Shown here piece by piece: positions 1 through 14,800 of a stretch of DNA of 64,000 bases. Within the stretch, counting starts at the first letter, position 1, and each line of letters begins with the position of its first letter. The stretch is from Telmatactis stephensoni (Eukaryota; Cnidaria; Anthozoa; Actiniaria; Isophelliidae). The position numbers and the translations under genes are program-made. The stretch spans positions 294,001 to 358,000 of the forward strand of contig JALIZF010001496.1 of the NCBI GenBank assembly GCA_029948255.1. Direction: 5' to 3'. The notes under the pieces are model-generated. The model saw only the letters and a list, made by a program, of their open reading frames with translations, was not told the DNA's origin and did not search any database.

Positions 1-806
1 AAGGATTTTTCCAAGGGATAATACTATTCATTCTTGGTGCTAGCAGGGACAGTTTTTCAACTTGATGTTAGTCTGGATAATATCATCATTATATCTGGAT
101 AAGGATTTTTCCAATGGATAGCACTATTCATTCTTGGTGCTAGCAGGGACAGTAATGTGTTTTTCAATTTGATGTTAGTCTTCTCTAAACAGGTAGATTG
201 AGCATCTGCCTTACATAGAACAGTCTGCATTCATTATTATTTACTCAGTATTATTAATATATTGCTGACCTCAGGGTGACTTTAACATTTGTATACTTAT
301 GTACAATATTGTCAGTACAGTTATTGCATGTGTTAACTAGGTACAGTTGAGCTGAACCTACCTGTCTACATGGATGGTGTTATGTGTGCAGGAAAGCCTT
401 TGAGGTATTTGTGGGCGATTTATTTATTGCTATTATCATATGACCAGTATTTGGCCTTGTGCATGCTCTTAAAAAACCTTTGGAAATAGTCACATAATGG
501 GGCACACTTTTTAAAAGTGAAAAGATTCATATGATATAACATGCTTAGGTCGAGCCAGAAGGGAAAATGTTTGGCTTTCATTCATTTTGTGTGGACTTTG
601 CTGCACTTGACTTGTATGGCCATAACCTCAAGCCTAATACTTGCCTGTCTGGCCCTCCCACTCAGTCAATAAGTACATAGTATTTGTACATTGTCTATTG
701 ATATACCATATTTATAGACTATAACCCCTGTTGTTATGATACATTGCTGATCAGTGAGTGTGTTGTCAGTTTCACCACTGTCTAAATTATTTTTTGTGAC
801 TCACAG
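1..806. other. Upstream intronic sequence, with a short direct duplication
   Basis: No exon can be supported here. About 50 bp beginning aaggatttttcca at position 1 recurs with few changes at about 102, so the left edge is a small direct duplication. A stretch at about 615-675 (from ggccataacctcaagcc to ctcagtcaataagtac) recurs in related form at about 12140-12205, marking a dispersed repeat. The stretch is probably intron of the FIRRM-like gene, because the first recognisable exon at 807 starts inside a codon. Confidence 0.5.
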
Positions 807-888
807 AAATGTTAGCTTCTATGAGAATGTCATTACCCACCTCTCAGCACTGATAGCTTGCAGCCCTGCATCTTGCTTTTCATTTATT
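807..888 (+). CDS. FIRRM: FIRRM-like exon 1 of 13 visible
   Basis: Acceptor gactcacag and donor attgtaagt bound 82 bp. One leading base completes a codon from an upstream exon. The peptide contains YENVITHLSALIACSP, then joins in phase 0 to the next exon. Confidence 0.7.
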
Positions 889-1296
889 GTAAGTAGAATA
901 TGAGAATAAAGTTTCACTTTATAAATCATTATCACTGTATTATCATCATATTATCTTCATCATGGCCATCATAAAAATTATCATCTTTACTACCACCAAT
1001 GTCGTCATTAGCATCATATTGTCTTCGAATTCATCATGGGCATCATAAAAATCATCATTGTCACAATTCACCTCAACTACCACCACCAATGTCATCATCA
1101 TCATCAACATCATTATATGTAGTATTATCATCATCATAAATAAATACCATCACTATTATTGCCACAACTGAATGGGAAATTTAGTATAGCTGTGATGTTG
1201 TTATACAGTAAAACATTTCAAATTTCTAACCATTCCATGTTGTTATGCCATTCCCCCAGTCATACCAAAACTACTCTATCAATACAACTACCATCA

Positions 1297-1340
<44 letters not shown>

Positions 1341-4300
1341 GTATGTAACACATCCATTGTATGGTTGTACACAACAATTTGCAGAATAATTTGCAAAACT
1401 TTTATCTGCTTTAAAATAAAGATATCAAACAGGTTTACTTTAATTTCTAACACTCTCTTATTTATTTCCTTGCAGGAAAACTGCCTTGTTGAAAATCTTA
1501 TTGGAAAGAACTTTTGTTCAGTTATAATGGCCATAGATCTCTGGACATTCATAGGAAGGTACTTGCATATGTCCTATGTACATGGTTTGTATGCCTGAGT
1601 CCTGGGAATCCTAGAAAATCCTGGATTTTTTAATTAATTCCTGAAGAACTCCTGGAAAACAGAAACAAATTACTGTACATTTACTGTACATATATATGTT
1701 TGCATAAAAGCTCCACTTACATTCCTTAAACTCAGCCAGTAAAAAAACTTAATTAATATGCAAATGTATTTTGCTTGAGTGAACTAGTGAAAAACTCCTT
1801 GAAATAATCTGAAAATTCTCCTTCAGACTCCTGGATTTATTGAATTTTCTGGGCAAACCCTGGGCAAACCCTGTGTATATGTCTGGAATGCACCTGCAAT
1901 TCATGCATTATTCCCACCTTTTACTCTCATCCCTCTTTCCATCCAACCAATTATCCCCTTATAATTGATCTACCCTTTTTAACTTTATTCTTTTATAATT
2001 ACTCTTCTACATGTATGCTTTTGTTTATCCTGTCTGTTGTAACTGCTGTACTTCTGATTAAGTGCAACCACCTACTGATGTTTGTACTTTGCATTAGACA
2101 GATGAGTCATTCTCTATAGACCCAAAATTCACTAAAAAATGTCCTTAATCCCAAAATGTCCAAAGAAAGTCTGCTTCAGCTTTTTGTAACCAATGGCAAT
2201 CAATATGTTTTATAACGTACATTTTGTAAGTCTAGGTGTTCATGCTTCTTTGGAATTGGTCCTACCATCTTATCATTTCTTCATTCTCATCCTTTCATCA
2301 ATTTGTTGTTCAATATTTAGGTGGGAGTCTGCAGACCTTTGTTCACAGCATGTACATTTTCTGATATCCTTGGTAAGAGTTCCATTAAATGTAATAGTGA
2401 TAGTTTGTCTATTTTGTGTTCCTTCCTTTTATTATTTCACAACTGATGCTTGTAGATATTGGTAGTATTTTTTGCAGTAATATTATAACCATAACATATT
2501 ATCTGTCATTTTAGATGTGCAGTCTCCCTTATGGCAGTGCTTCACAGACCCATGTGTCTGTTCTTGTTAGAAGATTAACCTACCTTATGGCAAAGGATCA
2601 TCAGGTAGATTTTATTGCTTCACAATATTTTATTTTTACTTTCTTCTGCCTTTCTATCATTCTTTACCTTCATTTTCTTCTTTCCCATCTCTCTCCCTTC
2701 CCTTCTCTCCTCCTTCTTCTTTCCTTCCTTCCTTCCTTCCTTCCTTCCTTCCTTCCTTCCTTCCTTCCTTCCTTCCTTCCTTCCTTCCTTCCTTCCTTCC
2801 TTCCTTCCTTCCTTCCTTCCTTCCTTCCTTCCTTCCTTCCTTCCTTCCTTCCTTCCTTCCTTCCTTCCTTCCTTCCTTCCTTCCTTCCTTCCTTCCTTCC
2901 TTCCTTCCTTCCTTCCTTCCTTCCTTCCTTCCTTCCTTCCTTCCTTCCTTCCTTCCTTCCTTCCTTCCTTCCTTCCTTCCTTCCTTCCTTCCTTCCTTCC
3001 TTCCTTCCTTCCTTCCTTCCTTCCTTCCTTCCTTCCTTCCTTCCTTCCTTCCTTCCTTCCTTCCTTCCTTCCTTCCTTCCTTCCTTCCTTCCTTCCTTCC
3101 TTCCTTCCTTCCTTCCTTCCTTCCTTCCTTCCTTCCTTCCTTCCTTCCTTCCTTCCTTCCTTCCTTCCTTCCTTCCTTCCTTCCTTCCTTCCGTCCTTCC
3201 TTCCTTCCTTCCTTCCTTCCTTCCTTCCTTCCCTCCTTTCATTCAGTCTCTCTATCATCCTTTTTCTGATTTTGTCCATCTTTTTCCCTATCACTGCAAT
3301 GATACAGCTACATATTTGTATTTTTTTTTTTTCTAATGATAATGTGCCAGGAACATCTTTTGGCCAGCTTTCCCCCATCTAAGGCTGAAAACTTGTTTAC
3401 ATGGTCAGTTCTGCCTCTAAGTGCTTTACCAGAGAATGTCCAGTCCAGGGTTTGTATCATAGCTCATTTGCTCAACGTCTTTATTTTTCTTCATTACTTA
3501 TTCCTTCCTTCATCCATTCATTCACTCATCCATCCCTCCATCCCTTCCTCCCTCCCTCCATCCATCCGTCCGTCCGTCCGTCCGTCCGTCCGTCCGTCCG
3601 TCCGTCCGTCCGTCCGTCCGTTCATTCATTCATTCATTCATTCATTCATTCATTCATTCATTCATTCATTCATTCATTGTTTGTTCATTTGTTCATTTGT
3701 CCTTCCATTCAGTTCTCTATCATTGACCATTTTCAATATTTGTTTCCCTAGGTCTGCCGTACAGCTGTCCCTATTTGTGTGAAACAATGCAATGAACAAC
3801 TCTTCAATCAGCAAATAACATCAAGCTCTCATGTCTTGTGCTGCCTTAAGTCTATCTATGGACTTAATAATGTCCAACGTTTTGTACCACCTGTTCACCA
3901 TGCAGCTGTCATTGAAACTACTACTTCACTATGGAGCAAATACAGCCAAAAATCACTCAAGGTAAGGTTGAAAGGAAGCGCGCAATAAAAGTCTATTGAC
4001 GACGGAATAATTACAATTTGAATAAATTATCATTTGCTTCACAACAGAGCGCGTAATAAAAGTCTATTGATGACGGAATAATTCCAGTGTAAATAAATAA
4101 TCAATTCTCTTCGCGAAATAGCGCGTAATGAAAGTCTTTTGATGTCAGAATAATCCTAATTTGAATGAAATATCATTTGCGTCACTCGGAGCTCGTAATA
4201 AGTGTACTTATATCGTAAACTTTCGAAACAAAATTCTTTATTATACAATTCTACGAAGAATGCACACAATATGTACACTAACGTGGAAAATATGAGACAA

Positions 4301-7300
4301 CATTGAGTCAGTAACATTTGATTGGCTTTCCGTTGCCATGGAACGCACTTCAAGTATGTGAGAAATATAACCAATCAGAATTGAGAAGTGAAATGCCCAA
4401 CCAATCACAGAAAACGAAAAGCACTTGATTGGCTTTCCTGACTGAAGAGCGATAGTTGTATTTGTTTGTTTACAAAATATCACTGGCTATTTATCAACTT
4501 TATTATCATTTGCTTCCCATCAAAGCGGGAAATGAATATCTATTGATAACAGAATAATTTCAATTTGAATTAATTATCATTTGCCTGACAACAAACCGCG
4601 TAATGAAAGTCGTTTGATGACGGGACAATTGCAATTTGAAGAAGTTATCATTTGCTTTACAACAGAGCGCTAAATGAAATCTGTTGATGACGGAATGATT
4701 TCAATTTGAATAAATTATCATTTGCTTTGCAACAGAGCGCGTAATGAAAGTTTATTGATGACGGAATAATTTCAATTTGAATAAATTATCATTTTCTTCA
4801 CAACAGAGCGCGTAATGAAAGTCTACTACTTATTACATATAAATGTAAAGATAATTCTATGTCGTAAACATTTCAAATAAAATTCTTTATAATACACTCT
4901 ACAAAGAATGCGCACATTATGCCAAAGAACGTGAGAAATATGCATATGAGACAACATTGAGTCAGTAACATTTGTTTGGCTTTCCGTTGCCATGGAACGC
5001 AGTTAAAGTATAGCACTTTTCACATGTGAGAAATATAACCAATCAGAATTGAAAGGTGAAATTGCCAACCAATCAGAGAAAGAGAAAAACACTTAATTGG
5101 CTTTCCCGGCTGAAGAGCGATAGTTGTTTTTGTTTGTTTACAAAATATCACTGGCTATTTATCAACTTTACTATCATTTGCTTCCCATCAAAGCGGGAAA
5201 TGAATATCTATTGATGACAGAATAATTTCAATTTGAATAAATTATCATTTGCGTCACAACAGAGCGCGTAATAAAAGTCTATTGATGACGAAATAATTTC
5301 AATTTGAATAAATTGTCATTTGCTTTACAACAGAGCGCGTAATAAAAGTCTATTGATGACGAAATAATTTCAATTTGAATAAATTATCATTTGCTTTACA
5401 ACAGAGTGCGTAAAGAAAGTCTTTTGATGACGGAATAATTTCAATTTGAATAAATTGTCATTTGCTTTACAACAGAGCGCGTAATAAAAGTCTATTGATG
5501 ACGGAATAATTGCAATTTGAATAAATTATCATTTGCTTTACAACAGAGCGCGTAATAAAAGTCTATTGATGACGGAATAATTGCAATTTGAATAAATTAT
5601 CATTTGCTTTACAACAGAGCGCGTAATGAAAGTCTTTTGATGACGGAATAATTTCAATTTGAAAAAATTATCATTTGCTTTACAACAGAGCGTGTAATGA
5701 AAAACACAAAGATTCACCTAATTCCTATAGAAATATATTATAAATTTTCTTCATGAAACAGCGCGTAATAGAAGACTAGTGATTGCGGAATTTTTATTCC
5801 AATTTGAATAAATTATCATTTTCTTCACAACAGACCCCGTACTGAAAGTCTTGTAAACATTTGAGACAACATTGAGTCAGTAACATTTGATTGGCTTTCC
5901 GTTGCCATGGAACGCACTTCAAGTATGTGAGAAATATAACCAATCAGAATTGAGAGGTGAAATTCCCAACCAATCAGAGAAATAACTAACTAAATAACTT
6001 AGGAGTAGCTCATCACCCTTCCTTACAGCTAAGTGCTGAATTACGAAGGGTGCAGCTCAACGTGATCGAGTCGAAGGTTTACAAAGGCGCTTTCATTACG
6101 AGACAATTGAACAATCAACATTTACATACAAATTTACATACACATACACGTAGCAGCCACCATACGACTCATGTCTGATCACGAAGCACAGCTTAGATCG
6201 AAACTAGTTCGTTTTTACTGAGGGAGGAAAAACCGGAGAACCCGGAGAAAAAACCCTCGAAGCAAGGGAGAGAACGAACAAGAAACTCAAGCCACATGTG
6301 ATGCCGCGTCAGGGGATCGAACGAGGGACCACAGCGGTGACAGACCGGCGCTCTCACCGCTCGGCCACCCTTGCTTCCAAAACACTTCATTGGCTTACAC
6401 GGCCGAAGAGCGATAGTTGTTTTTGTTTGTTTACAAAATATCGCTGACTATTTATCAACATTATTATCATTTGCTTCCCACCTCCCACCAAGGCGCGTAA
6501 TAAATATCTAATGATGACGGAATAATTTCATAATTGTCTTCACTTCAGAGCGCGTAATGAAAGTAATCCAATTTGAATAAATTATTGTTTGTTTTATTAT
6601 AGGTCTAGTTGTGTTTGTTTGTTTACAAAATATCGCTGACCATTTATCAACATTATTATCATTTGCTTACCCACAAAGCGCGGAACTATATTCATGACGT
6701 CAAAATTTCAAACTGAATAAATTATCATTTGCTTCAGAACAACGCGTGATTAAAGTCTATTGATAAAGAAATAATTGCAATTTGCAGATATTATAAAAAA
6801 GAAAAGCACTTGATTGGCTTTCTCGGTCAAAGAGCGATATATGTTTTTGTTTCTTTACAAAATATCGCTGACTATTTATCAACATTATTATCATTTGCTT
6901 CCCAAAAGAGCTCGTAATTAAAGTCTTGATGACGGGATCATTCCAATTTGAATACATTTTCATTTGCTTCACAACAGCGCGTGACTAAAGTCTTTTGATG
7001 ACGAAATAATTATAATTTCAATAAATTATCATTTGCTTCACAACAGCGCGTAATAAAAGTCTATTGATGACGGAATAATTCTAATTTGAATAAATTATCA
7101 TTTGCTGGACAACACAGCGCGTAATAAAAGTCTTTTGATTCCAATTTGAACAAATTAAATTATCATTTGATGACCGGGAATAATTCTAACGAGAAACACT
7201 TGATTGGCTTTCCCGGCCGAAGAGCAATACCTGAATTTGTTTGTTTACAAAATATCGCTGACCATTTATCAGTATAATTTCTTCTCTAGTGCAATTATGA

Positions 7301-8715
7301 AAAAACGGAAGACAAAAACATACTTATTACATCATACAAAGTTCTTTTTATGAAGTAATCTATATTCACGAGATAGTAATCGTAAGGTAATTTTTGCTTT
7401 ACAACCGAACGCGTAACAAAAGTCTATTGATGGCAGAATAATTCCAATTTGAATAAATTATCATATGCTTCAAAACAGCGCGTAACTTTTTCTTGATCTT
7501 TTGATCATATCCTTTAAAGAAGACCACTTGCTACTCTCTTCACGTTTCACTCCTTTAAGGCCTGGTTCACACTAGCGACAAAACGACATTAAGAATATCG
7601 ACATAACGACATAAAGAAAGAATCAGTTTTTTGGCCTGGTTCACACTAGCCACATAACGACATAAGAACGTCGACATAAGGCATAACACCATAACGGCAT
7701 AAAGTTTTATGTCGCAAGTGTGAACTCGCCGTCATAACGACATAAGAAAAGACTAATAGCGGCATAACGGCCTTTACATAACGACATAAGGAAAAATTCA
7801 GTTTTTTCCTTATGTCGTTATGTCAAGGCCGTTATGTTGACCTAATGTCGTTATGTTTTTATGTTCACACTGAAATCATAACGCGTTATGTCGCTAGTGT
7901 GAACCAGGCCTTTCTTTATGTCGTTATGTCCATGTTTTTATGTTCCTATTATGTTGTTATGTTGTGATGTTTTCACTGGTGACTTAAAACATTGATATAA
8001 GTTGTGTTTTGCATTTGCATGACCTCGCCGTTATGTCGTTATGTCGCTAGTGTGAACCAGGCCTAACACTCTGCTTTTCTTTTAGCTAAACGAGGATTTA
8101 ATGATACACCTTATTGATTTGACTGGCTGTCTTCTGTCGTTTTTACAGCCTGATGATTATGCTAAGGTATGGCAGTTTGTTTCCATGACAACTAGTACTT
8201 GAAAACAATGTATGGACTCCCCATAGATAGGGAGCAGGGATGTAGGAGAAGGAAAAGGGGGAAGGAGGGATGATGCAGAGTTGCGTGGCATAAATCGTCC
8301 ACTTCTTGAACAAGTGAAATTATATTAGGCTTTTTCACTTGACTCTGAAGATGACTTCCGCTCAGCTTGTCGAAACGTCAGTCAATCAAACAGTCCTCAG
8401 GACTACATCCACCCGGATGATCACATTACAAATATTGTTGCTCCAACAAATATCGTTACTTCGATAAACATTCATTCACCTGGGTTCAGACCTTTCTTTA
8501 CAATATTAGGCTTTTATATCGTTGTACGAAATTATTGTAGTTCCTTCAGGTGAACAAGTTTACAATACGTTACTAGAAAAGGTTTTTGTGTTGGATATAT
8601 TTGTCAGTAATATAAACACTTGGCAGCACAGTGAGCGTAATTCACCATGGATATAATCTAAGGAAGAGACTACCAATGTCCGCCTTAGAGAGTTTTGATA
8701 TGTAGACAAAAGCAA

Positions 8716-8753
<38 letters not shown>

Positions 8754-11700
8754 CCAACGAAGAAAATGAGGACTGCAACGGCGTCAACAACGATCGCCAC
8801 CCAGGGGCGGATCCAGGATTATCTTCAGGAGGGGGGTGCACCGTCATATAAATTGGAAACTGCCGAGAGGGTATTTTGGAAAAATATTAAAGTCCCTATG
8901 ACGCATATATTTTTCTTTTCAAATTCAGTTCTTTTCTGGGAATATAGTTGAGGTCTTTTTGTCTTACTTTTGAACACTCCATATTTTTCGAGATATAAAG
9001 GTTTCAAATTTCAAAATGCAAATTTGATGACGTCAGGGGAGTCATCATTTATTATACAAAACCAAGATGACTTGAAATTCTCTTATTTTTTCATTTGGAA
9101 TTTATTTCCGTTGGTAAAGCCTGTGTTTGAGTAAAAAAATCTGGTTGTGGAATTTAAGACCTCCTTAAGTAAAATCCATGAGAAGCTAGTGATGATGACT
9201 CCCCTGACGTCATCACATTTGCATTTTGAAATTTGAAACTTTTATATCTCCGAAAATATAGAGTATTCCAAAATGGGATAAAAAGATCTTAGCTATATTC
9301 CCAGAAAAGAAATGAGTTTGAAAATAAAAAAATATGCGTCATAGGGACTTAAAAAAAGGACTTAAAGTCGTCTCAGGAGGGTTGGGCTCCCCCTGCACCC
9401 CTGCCCTAAATCCGCCTCTGCCACCTCACAGTGATACATATCTATTTAAAGAAACATATACTTTTCTTAATAAATACCTATAAGTTTATTGTAAAACGCC
9501 ATCATTTTGTCCACTGAATAAGGATTCATTCAACGGATGGCGCTATCCACCCCTGGTGCAACCGAGGCCTGAAATACAAAAAATATCGTAAAATTCCCTC
9601 GACATTTCTTTGTTCAGATTCTTGGTTGTCTTGGTGATGTGTTGAAACAGTACAGAACAATCAACATGAAAGTAGCTGTTGCTAAGTTTCTTGGACGCTG
9701 TGGAACCAAGGAGGTCAAACCAGATATTCAGGTAACCATAGTAATATATTTGAAATGGATTCGATTTTCGGTACTCGGTTTAACAAATAGATTTTACTTT
9801 TTCCCCGTGCGTCTGTACTCTAATAGATGCACAGATAACATCAAAATGTGGTGAGAACAAAAAGGTGCGCCACGAGACGATCTCATTTCAACCAATCAGA
9901 GCGAACGTAAGATTCAGTGACGTCATCTATGCGTGTGTACTGAAATAACACACTTCTCGACCAATCAGAGCGCGCGTAATATACCAATTATTTTATTAAC
10001 TCAAAAAGGCCCTTTGTGCTTACTTCGCTGGTGTGTTCATAAGCATTCATCTAATTACAACTTTTTTCTGGGCTTTCCTTCAACAGACTGAAGTATTTGG
10101 TTCTATATCTGGTTTATTCTCAAGTCTTGTTAGTGACAAAGCATGGCTTGTCCATCAGATATCCTTGGAATCTGTCAAGGCTTTTGCAGAGGTATACATC
10201 ACATCAACTCCAATATAGACGCTCTAGAAGACAAACACTGCTCAGTGTTTAACACCATTCTGCTAACTCTAAAGAAAACCTAACTCTAACGAAAAGGGGT
10301 TCGTATAGGTGGGCTTCGTCGTGCAGGAGCCGGTTCTAGTCCAGACCCAGGCCTCTTTTTACCTCACTTCGCTTTGGTAAAACAGAGTCCAGAAGAACTT
10401 GCATGCGCATGCGTTACATGAACCAATCAGACACCGTAAAATTTTGGTGTGACCTGGTTACAAGGCTATCGTTCAATATGGCTGCTGTTTACGAAGGGTT
10501 AGGCAAAAGTTTATCTAAATTAAATCAGCTATATGGGCTCATTTTGAAAACGAATTCATCGAAGCAGTTAAGTATGCCTTCACTTGTACGAAGCACAAGT
10601 TTTTACCCAAATTGGAGCAAATCCAAGCTCTGTATGACTTGTTGAAAGGCCTTGTAACCAGGTCACACCAAAATTTTACCAAACTGGAGCGGGGTAAAAA
10701 AGAGGCCTGGGTCTGGACTAGAACCGGCTCCTGCACGACGAAGCCCACCTATACGAACCCCTCTAATGAAGGACACCTCTCTGTGATGAGCACCCCTATA
10801 TATGATTAAAACCTCTATAATGTAGACCTCTGACAGCACCCTTCTATAATGGCCACCCTCTATGACGGACACGTCACTATGATAAACAATTCAGATAACC
10901 ATCTGTTACGAACAGCTCTATCTAAGGTGGACACGACATAGCGGAATAACAGCTAAGCTGCCGTTTTCATAGTTTTTGTCATAAACTGATGATGGAGTAT
11001 GAAAAACAGTAACTGCTACACTTTTGCTGGCTTTACTAAAAGCTTTTTACAAAACCTTGTGACGTTACAGTAAAGCTTCGCGGGGATATTTATGAAAACA
11101 ATGATTTTTCTGCTGATCAAAATGTCACCTCTCCCAAAGTACAGGGCATTATATCTCAGAAACGCATGCACCAAATTTTGATATTATTTGATATTTTGTT
11201 CTTGGTGTCTAAAACGGCTTGTATGCAAAATATTGAGCCTTAAAAACCTATGGTGTCCTTATAAATGGAGGCTGTAAAACGTTTTTCCGCCCTGTCGGTG
11301 GACACCCCTTTATGGTGAACTTTAGATGACAAAAATCCCAATATCAAATTGAGCTACTACTGGTGTTAGTATTGATGACGTTACAGTTGCGTTACTATTT
11401 CGTTACAGGTCACGCCATACACGCATATCATGGGAGACTGTGTTCCTGAGCACTTGTTACCAAACTTGTCGGATTTCTTGAGCAATGTAAGAATCATCCT
11501 GATTTCATATTTCGTAGGATTTCATATTTCGTTGTTGTTGTTGTTTTCGTTGTTTTCGTTGTATTAAAATTCCTCACCCCTGTTCCCATGTCAAAGGTTC
11601 CATACAAGCAAGAAGAACTCTCACCGAACAAGGCTGTATCCTTTGATATTTTAGACCGATTTTGCGTAATCTCATTGATACTCTTTTTCTTTCGTGATAT

Positions 11701-11767
11701 TCGTTGACCTGCTTGACGTTTTCATGATCAAAGATACAAAGTTGTTTTGTTTTGTTTTGTTTGTTTT

Positions 11768-11812
<45 letters not shown>

Positions 11813-14800
11813 TCATTTTTTGGTCATATGATAAAATGCTATTGACTGAGTTAGGCCGGGCCTGACGGGTTAATATTTTGCTATTGGTCACTTTTACGGA
11901 CCTAGCACTGCAAATTTACTCAAAAACTTGAGTAAACGGTACACAGTTACTCAGTTATTTGAGTAATGGGTACTCATGCAGTTACTCAAATAACTGAGTA
12001 AATTTACTCGGATAAGTGAATTACTGTGGATGCACCGATTTACTCAAATGTTTGAGAAATTTACTCGCGCGCTTTTGCAGTGAGCTTGCGTTGCAGCCGA
12101 GCAAAACCCCGGTTTAGTACAGGCTCTTGCGTTCAGTCTGTACGGCATAACCTCCAGCCAAATATTTTCCCGCCCGGCCCTCCCACTCAGTCAATAAGTA
12201 CGTAATCTTTCGTTAATCTTTCGTGAGAAATGTGATATTTCAGTACATTAGTTTGTAACATTGCACGTAACAAGAGGTTGCCATGTAACAAGAGGTTGTC
12301 TGAGGTTGCCACACGAGGCAACTTTTACTGCAACGTTGAGCCTAACACGATGTTTTTAGGGTGCCGCACGATGCACCTTGTCTTATGACGTTTGAAGGCG
12401 GAGCCCTCAGTGATTTTTTTGTGAGGATTAATTTCACAGCCATCACCTTAACAAATTGAAGATGGTTTTGAGTTATCTGTCCTTTTATTGACACACTCTT
12501 GACGTCATAAAATGTTTCAAAACTCAAGTGGAATCACGAGCGCAGCGAGTTAAAAAGTCATTTTCAAACGGGGCAACAGAAAGAGCGCGCGCGCCCGAAC
12601 GCGTCAGCAGTGTGTCTGTTATCTTATTGACACACTCTAATCAACCAATCAGATTGCGAGATTAGTATCAAGTGTTGTAAAAATTTTGATGTTACCAGAT
12701 TTTTTTTTGTTACGCGCTACGTAAGGAGCAAGGATGGCACAGTTGGTTAGTGCGTGGCCTTCGGTGCGAGAGGTCCCGAGTTCGATTCCCAGTGACCTCA
12801 CATCCTTATTTCGACTTCTTTCCTTTCTGTGTAGCTTTAAGGTGGCTCGACCCAATTTTCAAGTAGAGCTACCAGTCGTCTTTGAGTGAAAACTATTTGC
12901 TCATGAGCAGTCTGATAGTAAATTAAGTATTGCACCCTTACCAGACAAAGATCAAAGTTTATGATGACGTATGTTATATGGAGATCGGCGCTATTATGGC
13001 GACGCCTTAAAAGAATTCCCCTTTTTACACATTCTCGAGTTTAATGAGTTCTAGGCTTATTCTTGAAAAATGCTCTTGTGATCTTGTAGTTAACATCATT
13101 GCCTTTGGCTCTAGCGAATTAAATCAAATTCTGAGAGAGCGTTTTCGAAATATCATCGATGAGAGATTTTAACTGCAAAAATCGAGCGTAAACAAAACAA
13201 CTTTTTAAATCTCCTACAATTAAAAAGAAAGTAGCACATCGAAGTTAATTTTTCATCTCAAATTGTTGTAAAGATATCAAATTTGGCTACTGAAAGAGAC
13301 GAGAGAAATCACATCAATTGATATCGAGAAAAGTGAGCCGAACTCATGTATATGGACATGCTGAATTTGCTTCTGTTGCCCAAATTTCGCTCTATTGTTA
13401 CATAAATTGCAATACTTAAAGATCCCTTCGATAAATATTGTTTAAAAATTAGTATGGTTTAGTTTAGGTAATAGCTGATATGATATAGCGTTTTCAAATT
13501 CATTGAATCATTTTACGGCTGTAAAATATTAGCCTCAAATCAGTATATTTTTCAGCCGGATACAGTGGTCGACAACTCGTTGATGCATGATGTAGCTCTT
13601 TTGTTTTAGTTTGTCATGTTTTCATGCATTCCAACACTTGATGCAAATTACGGAACGCTTCATTACCTTCCGAGCACTCTTCCGAAATATGGTAATTGCT
13701 AAAACTAAATATACATAAGAATGCCAAAAAGGAAAGAACCTTTTTGTCACACAACTGCAGATGGACACTCGTCAAAAGCAGAATCATGGGGAGACAAAGT
13801 AAAAATAGAACAATGTGCTGACATGCTGCAAAGAAATTTACAGTTAAAAAGTTTCTTTCTAGCAATTACCATATCTCGGAAGAGTGATCGGAAGGTATTG
13901 AAACGTTCCGCAATTTGCATCAGGTGCTAGAATGCACGAAAACACGACCAACTAAAACAAAGGAGCTACATCATGCATCAATGAATTGTCGACCACTGTA
14001 TCCGGCTGAAAAATATACTGATTTGAGGCTAATATATATTTTACAGCCGTAAAATGATTCAATGAATTTGAAAACGCTATATCATATCAACTATTACCTA
14101 AACTAAACCATACTAATTTTTAAACAATATTTATCGAAGGGATCTTTAAGTATTGCAATTTATGTAACAATAGAGCGAAATTTGGGCAACAGAAGCAAAT
14201 TCAGCATGTCCATATACATGAGTTCGGCTCACTTTTCTCGATATCAATTGATGTGATTTCTCTCGTCTCTTTCAGTAGCCAAATTTGATATCTTTACAAC
14301 AATTTGAGATGAAAAATTAACTTCGATGTGCTACTTTCTTTTTAATTGTAGGAGATTTAAAAAGTTGTTTTGTTTACGCTCGATTTTTGCAGTTAAAATC
14401 TCTCATCGATGATATTTCGAAAACGCTCTCTCAGAATTTGATTTTATTCGCTAGAGCCAAAGGCAATGATGTTAACTACAAGATCACAAGAGCATTTTTC
14501 AAGAATAAGCCTAGAACTCATTAAACTCGAGAATGTGTAAAAAGGGGAATTCTTTTAAGGCGTCGCCATAATAGCGCCGATCTCCATATAACATACGTCA
14601 TCATAAACTTTGATCTTTGTCTGGTAAGGGTGTAATACTTAATTTACTATCAGACTGCTCATGAGCAAATAGTTTTCACTCAAAGACGACTGGTAGCTCT
14701 ACTTGAAAATTGGGTCGAGCCACCTTAAGTTTAGTTTAGTTTAGTTTAATTGAATTCGTCAAGCAAACATTTACATACAATAACAAGGGGAAAAACAACA

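Noticed and set aside
2515..3382. Long frames of FLPS and EGRK repeats on both strands
   Set aside because: They are translations of the TTCC microsatellite. Only 2515-2604 and 3351-3449 within this span have exon signals.
12725..12800. A genuine tRNA gene
   Set aside because: Box A and box B matches are present, but the acceptor stem does not pair and the sequence continues as a SINE body. The same holds for the minus-strand match at 6290-6380.
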